The translations under genes and the position numbers were made by a program. From Solirubrobacterales bacterium (GTDB taxonomy: Bacteria; Actinomycetota; Thermoleophilia; Solirubrobacterales; 70-9): a stretch of 13,635 nucleotides of DNA. The notes below the pieces were generated by a model that saw only the letters and a program-made list of their open reading frames with translations, searched no databases and was not told the DNA's origin. Location of the stretch: the NCBI GenBank assembly GCA_030835185.1, contig JAUQWL010000131.1, positions 1 through 13,635 on the forward strand, read 5' to 3'. This document shows, piece after piece, positions 7,231 through 13,297 of the stretch (the first letter of the stretch is position 1; each line of letters begins with the position of its first letter).

Positions 7231-7692
7231 TCAGCGGTCCTGAAAGCGCGCCCAGATGTCGGCCAGCGACAGCTGGTCGGTGACGGTCAGACGATCCAGG
7301 AAGTGTTGACGAACCCCCTGGCGATGGGTTTTCCGCGCGGCGTCGAGGGCGGCGACGCCGGTTTCGGTGAGCTGGGCGTAGAGTCCGCGCCCGTCGTCTT
7401 CCGCAGCGCAGCGGGTTGCGTAGCCGAGATCAACCAGGCGGTCGACGAGGCGGGTACACCCGCTTCGGCTGAGGAGCGCCCGGGCGGAGATCTCCGCCAT
7501 GCGCATACGCCGGTCGGGTGCGTCGCCGAGGAACATGAGTACCTCGTAGGCGGAAAGCGACAGGCCGTGCTGGGCGTGCATCTGTGCGTCGAGTTCCCGG
7601 GTCACCCCGGCGTGAGCTTCGAGCAGTCCGCGCCACGCGGCCAGCTCATGGTCGGCGAAAGGGCCGGTCTCATGTTTGTCGGTGTCGGACAT
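7231..7692 (-). CDS. MarR family transcriptional regulator
   Basis: A 153-residue winged-helix regulator of standard MarR length. Dimerisation helices occupy the ends; the DNA-binding part spans about residues 45-110, with LSAYEVLMFLGDAPDRRMRMAEISARALLSRSGCTRLVDRLVDLGY as recognition helices (listed as one region) and the wing DDGRGLYAQLTETG. MarR dimers usually repress a neighbouring operon until a phenolic, quinone or oxidant ligand, or cysteine oxidation, releases them. Cysteines sit near the recognition helix (SGCTRL) and before the wing (TRCAAE). It follows yceI by 74 bases on the same strand, so it is probably transcribed from the yceI promoter and represses it, with palindromic half-sites there as the likely target. 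ATG 7692 has only a weak ribosome site. Confidence 0.88.
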   Translation of the reverse strand: MSDTDKHETGPFADHELAAWRGLLEAHAGVTRELDAQMHAQHGLSLSAYEVLMFLGDAPDRRMRMAEISARALLSRSGCTRLVDRLVDLGYATRCAAEDDGRGLYAQLTETGVAALDAARKTHRQGVRQHFLDRLTVTDQLSLADIWARFQDR

Positions 7693-7721
7693 ATGGGTGT
7701 GGTGGGAAAGGCCGCAGATGA

Positions 7722-7751
7722 CGGCCGGCGTCCGGATCCGGACGCCGGCCG
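7722..7751 (-). terminator. 30-bp perfect palindrome between yceI and marR (hairpin/attenuator candidate)
   Basis: The 30 bases are exactly self-complementary (CGGCCGGCGTCCGG followed by its mirror through a central GATC). In RNA they would fold into a 13-bp, very GC-rich stem with a GATC loop, 15 bases after the yceI stop and about 30 bases before the marR start. No U-run follows, so it is more likely a partial terminator or an mRNA-stabilising hairpin that lowers marR relative to yceI than a complete stop. A protein-binding site is another possibility. Confidence 0.55.
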
Positions 7752-7766
7752 ACCGCGGGCTGGAGC

Positions 7767-8321
7767 TTACGACTCCCTGGTGGCTGCGATGTCGAGCGTG
7801 AGCTTGACCTTGTCGGACACCAGCATGTTGCCACTGCCGAGAGCCTGGTTGAACTTCATGCCGTAGTCGCCGCGACTGAGCTGCCCGGTTACTTCGAGCC
7901 CGACCCGCTCGCCGCCGTTCGGATCCGCTTCGATCCCGTTCATCTCGGCGGTCAGGGTCAGCTCGTTGGTGACGCCGCGCAACGCGAGATCGCCGGTGAT
8001 CCGGAAGGTCTCGTCGTCGATCGCCTCGATCCGGGTGGATTCGAAGGACAGGCCCGGGTGCGCCTCGGCCTCGAAGAAGTCCGGTGAGCGGAGGTGCTCG
8101 TCGCGTTGATCTTCATTGGTGTCGACCGAGGCCGTCTTGACGGTGCCGCGGATCCTGGTGTCCGAGAGATCCTCGCCGATTTCCAGGCTGCCCTCGAACT
8201 CCGTGAACTCGCCGCGCACGGTCGAGATACCCATGTGCTTGACAGAAAAGCCGACCCTCGAGTGGGCCGTGTCGACGACCCAGGTGCCGGTGGGAACGAT
8301 GGTGGTGGTCTGCGTATTCAT
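7767..8321 (-). CDS. yceI: YceI family lipid/isoprenoid-binding protein
   Basis: A 184-residue protein that matches the YceI lipocalin-like beta-barrel along its whole length: GTWVVDTAHSRVGFSVKHMG (11-30), the TVKTASVDTNEDQRDEHLRS region, FFEAEAHPGLSFEST, FRITGDLALRGVTNELTL, and RGDYGMKFNQALGSGNMLVSDKV. The family binds polyisoprenoid-type lipids in a hydrophobic tunnel. There is no signal peptide, as is common for actinobacterial members, so it should be cytoplasmic. ATG 8321 is preceded by AGGAGT (8328-8333) at ideal spacing. Upstream lies a strong promoter embedded in palindromic repeats, and marR follows downstream, so expression is very probably controlled by that MarR protein and switched on by its ligand. 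Confidence 0.92.
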   Translation of the reverse strand: MNTQTTTIVPTGTWVVDTAHSRVGFSVKHMGISTVRGEFTEFEGSLEIGEDLSDTRIRGTVKTASVDTNEDQRDEHLRSPDFFEAEAHPGLSFESTRIEAIDDETFRITGDLALRGVTNELTLTAEMNGIEADPNGGERVGLEVTGQLSRGDYGMKFNQALGSGNMLVSDKVKLTLDIAATRES

Positions 8322-8349
8322 CTCGAAACTCCTGTTCGGGTGGTTGTGT

Positions 8350-8386
8350 TTGCAACTATACCAGAAATAGTTGTATTGACAACTAT
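8350..8386. promoter_or_regulatory. MarR operator cluster at the yceI promoter
   Basis: Three half-sites. ATAGTTGT and ACAACTAT (8367-8374 and 8379-8386) form a perfect 8-bp inverted repeat with a 4-base centre. TTGCAACTAT (8350-8359) forms a second inverted repeat with the first arm (CAACTAT-N7-ATAGTTG). The 20-bp palindrome covers the -35 box and the extra half-site covers the -10 box of the yceI promoter, the layout of a repressor operator. The marR gene in the same operon is the obvious candidate binder. Confidence 0.7.
8355..8382 (-). promoter_or_regulatory. sigma70-type promoter of yceI-marR
   Basis: On the minus strand TTGTCA (8382-8377) and TATAGT (8360-8355) are separated by 16 bases, close to the consensus -35 and -10 boxes. 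Transcription would start near 8348, giving a leader of about 27 bases that holds the AGGAGT ribosome site. The A+T-rich stretch stands out from its GC-rich surroundings. Confidence 0.7.
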
Positions 8387-8490
8387 TTGGGTAAAGGGCC
8401 CGAAAGACTTCTCGGAGGACGCCTGATCCCAGGCCGCATGAATCAGCCCACGGCTTCTGGATGTGCTCGTCGGGGAGCCAGTGCGGCCCG

Positions 8491-8496
8491 TAACAT
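8491..8496 (+). promoter_or_regulatory. possible -10 box of a leaderless MFS transcript
   Basis: TAACAT lies eight bases before the GTG at 8505 and no Shine-Dalgarno separates them. Actinobacteria often use leaderless mRNAs with a TANNNT box at this distance. No good -35 box is visible. Confidence 0.3.
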
Positions 8497-8504
8497 CCCG
8501 GCGT

Positions 8505-9725
8505 GTGAGTTCGGCCTCGCTCCTTACCCCGCTTCGGAACCCGGTTTACCGAAGGCTTTTCTCGGCCCAGGTGATCGGGCTGGTCGGGAGCGGACTGACC
8601 ACGGTGGCACTCGCGCTGCTCGCCTTCGAGCTGGACGGCGGCAACGCCGGTGAGGTACTGGGGGTGGTGCTGGCGCTCAAGGTCGCTACTTATGTGCTGG
8701 TTTCGCCGGTGGTCGCCGCCTGGGGGGCGCACATTCCCCGCAAGACGCTTCTGGTCGCGATGGACCTGATCCGGGCACTGGCGGTCGGCTCGATCGTCTT
8801 CGTCGATCAGGTCTGGCAGATCTACGTGCTGATCGTGATCGTGAGCGCCGCCTCGGCCGGTTTCACCCCGGCCTTCCAGTCGCTGATCCCCGATATTTTC
8901 GAGGATGTCGACACCTACACAAAGGCGCTCTCGGTTCACCGGGTCGCCTACGAGATCGAGGCCGTCTTCAGTCCCCTGCTGGCCGGCATCATGCTGGCTG
9001 TGGTGAGCTTCTCGGCCCTCTTCGCCCTGAACTCGCTCGCTTTCCTGATCTCGGCTTCACTCGTGCTGGCCACGGCGATTCCGATTGTGCGAAAGGGCGG
9101 AATGGAGGACAGGTCGATCGCCCAGATCACCAGGGGAATCAAGCGTTTTCTCTCGACTCCGCGCCTTCGCGGGCTCTTTGCCCTCGACTGGGCGGTCGCC
9201 GCCGCCGGGTCCATGGTGATCATCAACACGGTGGTCTACGTGCAGGGGGAGTTCGGCCTCGGCGCCTCCGAGGTGGCCTGGGCGCTCGGCGCCTTCGGGG
9301 CAGGCTCGATGGCGGTGGCGCTGCTCTTGCCGCGGATCCTTCGCCGGGTGCGCGACCGCACGGTGATGACTCTCGGCGGCGCGGTCCTCGCCGCCTCGAT
9401 GGTCCTCACCTGGCTTTTCGCTGATTCATTCTCAACCCTGGTCGGCTGCTGGTTCGTGGCCGGCCTCGGTACCTCGATGGTGCTCACCTCCTCTGGCCGC
9501 CTGATCCAGCGAAGCGGCACCTCGGCGGAACGGCCTTCGCTGTTTGCCGCCCAGTTCTCGCTGTCCCATCTCTGCTGGCTTTTCACTTATCCGATTGCCG
9601 GCTTTGCCGGAGGGGCATTCGGTCTTCCGGCCGCGGCCGCAATCCTCGGAGCGGTCGCCATCCTCGGAACGATCGCCGCGATGTTCCTCTGGCCGGGCGG
9701 TGCCCAGCGGCAGTCCAGCCGATGA
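8505..9725 (+). CDS. MFS transporter (EntS-like, MFS_3 type)
   Basis: A 406-residue polytopic membrane protein with about 12 hydrophobic segments, the normal length for this carrier class. It begins LLTPLRNPVYRRLFSAQVIGLVGSGLTTVALALLAFEL (described as one region, residues 5-42), the arrangement seen in EntS-type exporters. The central part DVDTYTKALSVHRVAYEIEAVFSPLLAG and the loop LPRILRRVRDRTVM are also typical. These proteins export siderophores, macrolides or other small molecules; the substrate is unknown. GTG 8505 is preferred because it precedes the conserved N-terminus and a possible -10 box. The open frame reaches back to GTG 8463, but that adds residues unlike the family. It diverges from yceI-marR across a 183-base spacer, so the same MarR protein could affect it; that is inference. 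Confidence 0.85.
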   Translation: MSSASLLTPLRNPVYRRLFSAQVIGLVGSGLTTVALALLAFELDGGNAGEVLGVVLALKVATYVLVSPVVAAWGAHIPRKTLLVAMDLIRALAVGSIVFVDQVWQIYVLIVIVSAASAGFTPAFQSLIPDIFEDVDTYTKALSVHRVAYEIEAVFSPLLAGIMLAVVSFSALFALNSLAFLISASLVLATAIPIVRKGGMEDRSIAQITRGIKRFLSTPRLRGLFALDWAVAAAGSMVIINTVVYVQGEFGLGASEVAWALGAFGAGSMAVALLLPRILRRVRDRTVMTLGGAVLAASMVLTWLFADSFSTLVGCWFVAGLGTSMVLTSSGRLIQRSGTSAERPSLFAAQFSLSHLCWLFTYPIAGFAGGAFGLPAAAAILGAVAILGTIAAMFLWPGGAQRQSSR

Positions 9726-9821
9726 TGACCTCGCCCCCGCCGGGCGGTGGAGCTTCAGCCTGACCGGGTAGGAATCCTTCCCTGAACCTTCATGGCCCGG
9801 TTGACACCGAGGCCGTTTCGT

Positions 9822-10325
9822 TCAGTCTTCAAGCTGGCCGGGCCCCGGCGGGAGCTCCTCGTCGGCCTTGGCGCAGTCCCAGCCCTCAGGCATCTCGCTG
9901 TCGTCGAGCAGGTCCTTCAGCACCGAGGTCTGCGCGGCGCTCAGTGTTTCGTCGGCGTTCTCGTAGAAGATCGGCTCCTCCTTCGAGTTGTGCTGTTCGA
10001 GCCGGCCCAGGAGCTCGCGACATGACTCTTTGATGGTGTCTTCGGACATGTCCTTTTCGAGATTCTCCTCGATCTGGTCGAGGTTCCTCCAGATCTCGCC
10101 GTGTTCGCGCAGCATCACCATTATCGGGATCGCCAAGCCAGCCTTCATCGACGGGAAAAGGTACTCCTCCTCGAGAAAGATGTGGCGTCGAAGCGCCGCT
10201 ATCGCTCGCTTCAACGACGCAACCCGTTCCTCCGGCCCGAGCTCACGGGAGCCGAAACCTTCGACCCCTTCGTCGATCTCGTGGTGTTCTCGTTCGAGTG
10301 CCGCTCCCAGCGTTCCCATTTCCAT
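9822..10325 (-). CDS. hemerythrin domain protein
   Basis: A 167-residue four-helix protein with the diiron ligand pattern of the HHE family: EREHHEIDE (His14/15), RRHIFLEEEYLFP (His48, Glu52), LREHGEI (His75) and QHNSKEEPIFYE (His112, Glu116). It lacks the N-terminal ScdA/RIC domain, and its acidic C-terminal tail contains MPEGWDCAKADEELPP. Such proteins bind oxygen, nitric oxide or peroxide at a diiron centre, or help repair iron-sulfur clusters; the exact job is not visible. I prefer ATG 10325 because GGAGGG (10340-10335) lies nine bases upstream. ATG 10331 would be only three bases from it. The gene converges with the MFS gene and appears to be transcribed alone. Confidence 0.88.
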   Translation of the reverse strand: MEMGTLGAALEREHHEIDEGVEGFGSRELGPEERVASLKRAIAALRRHIFLEEEYLFPSMKAGLAIPIMVMLREHGEIWRNLDQIEENLEKDMSEDTIKESCRELLGRLEQHNSKEEPIFYENADETLSAAQTSVLKDLLDDSEMPEGWDCAKADEELPPGPGQLED

Positions 10326-10429
10326 GTTCATCAACCCTCCGGCGTTCCTGAAGTGTTCCGGTACCGGCCGACGCTCACCGGGCCGGGAGCGGTGGGATCA
10401 ACGGCGGACAAGGCGGCAGATCCGGTGGT

Positions 10430-10469
10430 TTACGGACTGAAGCCTATCGTTACGGACTACCGGTTACGG
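10430..10469. repeat. TTACGG direct repeats upstream of the hemerythrin gene
   Basis: TTACGGACT occurs at 10430-10438 and 10450-10458, exactly 20 bases apart (two helical turns), and TTACGG again at 10464-10469. The cluster lies about 105-145 bases upstream of the hemerythrin start. It could be a regulator or response-regulator site. It is the only distinctive element I see in the 270-base spacer up to 10597 apart from the hairpin at 10549-10585. Confidence 0.3.
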
Positions 10470-10548
10470 GGTGCCCATGAACTACCGGCCGGACCGGCGC
10501 GGTTATCGCGAAACCGTCACCTTTGAGGAGCAGCGGCCGACCGCCACG

Positions 10549-10585
10549 GGGACCGGAAGGGCACATTCCGCGCCTTCCCGGTCCC
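10549..10585 (-). terminator. hairpin just after the two-TM protein gene
   Basis: GGGACCGGAAGG (10549-10560) pairs with CCTTCCCGGTCCC (10573-10585), with one bulged base and a 12-base loop. On the minus strand it begins 13 bases after the stop of the gene ending at 10598. It is GC-rich with no clear U-run, so it is a probable but non-classical terminator. Confidence 0.5.
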
Positions 10586-10597
10586 GCCGCGGGTCGG

Positions 10598-11251
10598 TCA
10601 GCTCGTCGTTTCGGATCGTCCCCGGGGCTGCATGAAGCGGAGTGCGGTCTCGGGGTCGCGCACCGCTCCGGTGAGGACGAGGACCGCGAAGCCCAGGCCG
10701 GTCAGGAGCAGGGCGATACCGACCACGATCCCGAACAGGCCCATCTGGTCAGCCATGTAGCTGCTGTTCAGGGCGGTGCTCAGGGCGGTCGCGGTCACCC
10801 ACGTGTTCCGGGGGCCGTTGGCCTTGGGGCCGCCAGTCTCGGGATCCGTCACCGCGAACTCGGGGTTGTTGGTGGCTCCGTCCTCGGTCAGCTCCGACTC
10901 CGGCGCGTCCGCTTTTGCCTCAAACTGGCCCATCTGGGCGTAGACGAGGCCGTCGGTCGACTCCAGCGCGTGGATCCGCAGGTACTCGGCGAAACAGCGG
11001 GCCCGATCGCCGTTGTCGATCTCCTGGTCGGCAACATCGCAGTCCGGTACCTCGACACCGGTAAGACCGGCCTCCTCGATACTGGGCTTGATGCCGTCCG
11101 GGCTCATGTCCGGGGTGCCGACGATGGACTCCTGAATGAGACTGTCCTTGACTGTGCTGCGTCCATCGGCTCCGATGACGATCGCGCCGATTCCGAACGC
11201 GACGAGCACGACGGCCGCAATCAGACCACCAACTTCGAGCAACTTCTTCAT
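10598..11251 (-). CDS. conserved two-TM membrane protein of unknown function
   Basis: A 217-residue protein with an N-terminal membrane segment (about 7-28, VGGLIAAVVLVAFGIGAIVI) and a second near the C-terminus (about 171-194, GLFGIVVGIALLLTGLGFAV). Between them is a polar domain of about 140 residues with two cysteines (71 and 86) that could form a disulfide, so that part is probably outside the membrane. The segments DSLIQESIVGTPDMSPDGIK and ARCFAEYLRIHALE recur in homologues from Thermoleophilia as I remember them; some carry the label 'aromatic ring-opening dioxygenase LigA', which nothing in this sequence supports. ATG 11251 has GGAG six bases upstream. It is transcribed alone and followed by a hairpin. 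The function is unknown. Confidence 0.8.
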   Translation of the reverse strand: MKKLLEVGGLIAAVVLVAFGIGAIVIGADGRSTVKDSLIQESIVGTPDMSPDGIKPSIEEAGLTGVEVPDCDVADQEIDNGDRARCFAEYLRIHALESTDGLVYAQMGQFEAKADAPESELTEDGATNNPEFAVTDPETGGPKANGPRNTWVTATALSTALNSSYMADQMGLFGIVVGIALLLTGLGFAVLVLTGAVRDPETALRFMQPRGRSETTS

Positions 11252-11335
11252 TCCGATCTCCGATCTTGTGAGGTGGAACTCAAATACCTGGCCGTGTCCA
11301 TGGCCCGAGTGCGAGACTACAGGCTTGATGCGGGT

Positions 11336-11488
11336 TCAACGTCCGTTGCAGGCGGCGGGTGCCCGGGCCGGCCTTCCCGTGAGCATGTCGAGGTAGATCC
11401 CGGGAGTCAGCGCGAGTAGCCGCCGCGCGACCCTCTGAACGAGTCCCGAGGGCGTCCTGGCCAGATGCTCACCGAGGCGCATCTGACG
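11336..11488 (-). pseudogene. transposase C-terminal remnant (IS982/IS5-like)
   Basis: On the minus strand about 50 codons read RTPSGLVQRVARRLLALTPG, then IYLDMLTGRPARAPAACNGR, then stop. This matches the tail of a common transposase group (RTxxGLxxRVAxRLLALTxxI...TGRPxRAxAAYDGR) including the natural stop position. The rest of the transposase is absent: further upstream the strand holds only the promoter region and start of the DUF6448 gene. With no catalytic domain it cannot be active. I cannot identify a terminal inverted repeat. The remnant fills much of the otherwise gene-free stretch 11252-11636 and marks an old insertion between the two-TM gene and the DUF6448 gene. Confidence 0.65.
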
Positions 11489-11543
11489 TTCTGGATCGGG
11501 ATCGGGTCCGCGAAGACGTAGGCTGTAACGACAAGGTGAAACT

Positions 11544-11565
11544 CCCCCGTCTTGCGTTGCGGGGG
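11544..11565 (+). other. small hairpin in the DUF6448 gene leader
   Basis: CCCCCG (11544-11549) can pair with CGGGGG (11560-11565) across a 10-base loop, about 70 bases before the DUF6448 start. Such a short stem could arise by chance in GC-rich DNA. Confidence 0.2.
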
Positions 11566-11636
11566 CAGCGGGTGGGGAAGATCCGGGGAGTGAAGGCGAC
11601 GCCGGATCGAAAATCAACCGGAAAGGACCGATAGCC

Positions 11637-12173
11637 ATGCCACCCCATTGCGACACATTGGACGGCCCCGTAGTCAAGGCCGCAGCTCGTGCCCTCGAGG
11701 AGTCGGAGGCCTCGGTGGTGCTCCCCTACGTTCCGAGAGAGGGGGAGGGAGAGGTCAGGGAGGCCTTTGCAAGGGTGCTCGAGCTGAGAGGCCGCGGTGA
11801 CGATGCCCGGGAACTGGCGGACCGCTATTTCTTCGAGACGGTGGTCCGCATCCATCGTGCCGGCGAAGGTGAGCCCTTCACCGGCCTCAAGCCGGCGGGC
11901 CTCGATCAGGGCCCGGTGATTCCCGTCGCAGAGCGCGCGATTGAAACGGGCTCCGCCGACGAGCTGGCGAGAGTGCTCTGCGATGTGGTCGAGGACAGGG
12001 TGAGAAGCCAGCTCCGGGCCGTGATACAGCTCAAGGGCGAGACCAATGGCGACATCGCGGCGAACCGCGAGTACGTCTCGGCCATGTTGGGTCTGCAGGT
12101 CTGGGCCCACAAGCTCTACAACTGCGCGGAGTCGGCGCCACACGAGGCGCATCACCATTCACACCCCGAGTAA
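11637..12173 (+). CDS. DUF6448 family protein
   Basis: A 178-residue soluble protein beginning MPPHCDTLDGPVVKAAARAL, the hallmark N-terminus of DUF6448. Other conserved blocks are ASVVLPYVPREGEGEVREAF, ADRYFFETVVRIHRAGEGEP, FTGLKPAGLDQGPVIPVAER and GDIAANREYVSAMLGLQVW. The function is unknown to me. The early His-Cys pair (H4, C5), the block RIHRAGEG and a His-rich tail (HEAHHHSHPE) could bind a metal, but this is speculation. There is no signal peptide. ATG 11637 follows GAAAGGA at about 9-11 bases. The gene is full length. It starts on the far side of the transposase remnant. Confidence 0.85.
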   Translation: MPPHCDTLDGPVVKAAARALEESEASVVLPYVPREGEGEVREAFARVLELRGRGDDARELADRYFFETVVRIHRAGEGEPFTGLKPAGLDQGPVIPVAERAIETGSADELARVLCDVVEDRVRSQLRAVIQLKGETNGDIAANREYVSAMLGLQVWAHKLYNCAESAPHEAHHHSHPE

Positions 12174-12306
12174 CGAGCCCACCCCGGCCTCCCGGCAGAT
12201 GGATCGTGCTATCCCCCTGGCCGGCACCCGAGAGCGACGGCATACGGAACCGCCAGTCGATCAGGCACGGGATGAGAAGGTAAAGCCGAACCCAGGGTGA
12301 GTCATC

Positions 12307-12362
12307 TCTTTGAGGGGAGGATCACCGTGTCAGTTCTCTGAGGGGAGGATCCAGGTGTCCGG
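12307..12362 (+). repeat. 28-bp tandem repeat holding two Shine-Dalgarno/GTG modules
   Basis: Two adjacent 28-base units (12307-12334 and 12335-12362) agree at 22 of 28 positions, including GAGGGGAGGATC and GTGTC. In each, a strong Shine-Dalgarno (GGGGAGG) is followed at good spacing by a GTG (12327 and 12355). The first GTG opens only four codons (MSVL) and stops inside the second Shine-Dalgarno. The second opens the 14-codon leader frame. The repeat lies immediately before the nucleoside phosphorylase gene. Confidence 0.6.
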
Positions 12363-12399
12363 CTCATCGTGGCTGGAAATGAAAGACTCGGCGGGGTGA
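12355..12399 (+). CDS. possible 14-codon leader peptide
   Basis: GTG 12355, six to seven bases after GGGGAGGA, reads MSGSSWLEMKDSAG and stops with TGA at 12397-12399. The stop overlaps an in-frame GTG (12396-12398) of the phosphorylase gene. This is the best ribosome site near that gene, while the gene itself has none well placed. Translation of the leader may therefore deliver ribosomes to the gene. An unnoticed frameshift near 12390 would be an alternative explanation. Confidence 0.4.
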   Translation: MSGSSWLEMKDSAG

Positions 12400-13214
12400 T
12401 CGAACCCTCCGTCAACCCGGCAGGATCAAAGCCGGACAGCGGCCGGGACTACCTGGCTCCGTCCGTCTTTCAGCCTGAGAGTGTCCTGCGGGAAGCCCGT
12501 CGGCAGAAGGGTCTTCCTTCGGTCCCTGTGCCGGATGTCTGTCTCCTCGATCCGGACGGCGATGTCGTCAGATACGCGAAAGAGAGCGGTCGGGGTTCAC
12601 GCCATCCCGGCTGGGCCTGTTACCACACCGAGATGTGGGTGATCGAATCCGAAGGCATCGAGATCGGAGTGGTCGGGATGGCTGTCGGAGCCCCGTTCGC
12701 AGTGCTGGTGGCAGAGCAGCTCGCTGTTTCCGGCGCGAAACTCACGATCAGCGTCACCTCGGCCGGCCGGATCGCCCCGGTTGCCGAACCGCCGTACTTC
12801 GTCCTGATCGACCGGGCGAGACGGGACGAGGGCACCAGCGATCACTACGCCCCTCCCGCGGAATGGAGCCGGCTGGACCCGACGCTTCTGCGACGGCTGG
12901 AAGGTGCTTTCGACTCCCTGGACGAACCGGTCGTCACGGGTTCCGCCTGGACCACCGACGCGCCCTACCGCGAAACCGCGCAGGCTTTGCGACAGGCCGA
13001 AGAGTGGGGGGTCCTCTGTGTCGAGATGGAGGCGGCGGCGCTTTATGCCTACGCTTCCACCCGCCACCGGGACGTTGTCTGCCTCGCCCACATCACCAAT
13101 ACCCTGGCGGTCGAAGGCGACGATTTCGAGAAGGGTACGGAAAATGGCGCGCTGGAGGCGCTGGCGCTCACTTCCCTTGCCGCCCGGGCCCTTCGGTCCC
13201 GGTCAGGCGCCTGA
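12369..13214 (+). CDS. nucleoside phosphorylase/nucleosidase-like protein (PNP_UDP_1 superfamily)
   Basis: A 281-residue protein with the core of the PNP/UDP phosphorylase superfamily: IGVVGMAVGAPFAVLVAEQL (about residues 98-117), the phosphate/ribose region LTISVTSAGRI, GSAWTTDAPYRET near residue 200, and the family signature CVEMEAAALYAYA whose Glu residues bind the ribose hydroxyls. The reaction is expected to be cleavage of a nucleoside by phosphate or water in purine or pyrimidine salvage; the base specificity is unclear. The first 40 residues are poorly conserved. The open frame starts at GTG 12369, which has no adjacent Shine-Dalgarno. GTG 12396 is an equally good choice because it overlaps the stop of the leader peptide. 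An MFS gene follows 69 bases downstream and may be co-transcribed. Confidence 0.8.
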   Translation: MAGNERLGGVIEPSVNPAGSKPDSGRDYLAPSVFQPESVLREARRQKGLPSVPVPDVCLLDPDGDVVRYAKESGRGSRHPGWACYHTEMWVIESEGIEIGVVGMAVGAPFAVLVAEQLAVSGAKLTISVTSAGRIAPVAEPPYFVLIDRARRDEGTSDHYAPPAEWSRLDPTLLRRLEGAFDSLDEPVVTGSAWTTDAPYRETAQALRQAEEWGVLCVEMEAAALYAYASTRHRDVVCLAHITNTLAVEGDDFEKGTENGALEALALTSLAARALRSRSGA

Positions 13215-13217
13215 CCG
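13200..13217 (+). terminator. 18-bp perfect palindrome across the phosphorylase stop codon
   Basis: CGGTCAGGCGCCTGACCG reads identically on both strands and includes the TGA stop at 13212-13214. RNA could form a short GC-rich hairpin here. There is no U-run, and an MFS gene follows in the same direction, so it may be a partial terminator or a structure affecting the junction rather than a full stop. Confidence 0.35.
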
Positions 13218-13234
13218 CTTCGCCGGGAGCAGTG

Positions 13235-13297
13235 ATGAAAAGCCCGCGCGCGAAGGAAGTAGCCTGCTGCTCCATGGAGATGAATGTCTCGGCCTGA
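13235..13297 (+). CDS. possible 20-codon ORF overlapping the downstream MFS start
   Basis: ATG 13235 follows GGGAG at five to six bases and reads MKSPRAKEVACCSMEMNVSA before TGA at 13295-13297. It overlaps the first 14 bases of the MFS gene in another frame. The good ribosome site is the only strong support; the peptide is not recognisable. Confidence 0.25.
   Translation: MKSPRAKEVACCSMEMNVSA

Noticed and set aside
8376..8381. Consensus TTGACA on the plus strand, a possible -35 for the divergent MFS gene
   Set aside because: No acceptable -10 box lies 15-19 bases downstream. The hexamer is part of the palindromic operator.
7767..8939. A 390-codon frame extending YceI upstream
   Set aside because: It would run through the clear promoter, the operator and the divergent MFS gene. 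ATG 8321 has an ideal ribosome site.
11469..12158. A 229-codon minus-strand frame opposite the DUF6448 gene
   Set aside because: It is antisense to a recognisable gene and matches nothing I know.
2050..12223. Similar strings ATCCCCTTGGCCGG and ATCCCCCTGGCCGG upstream of the DUF5996 and phosphorylase genes
   Set aside because: Positions relative to the genes differ and the surrounding bases are unlike. Short GC-rich matches of this kind are expected.
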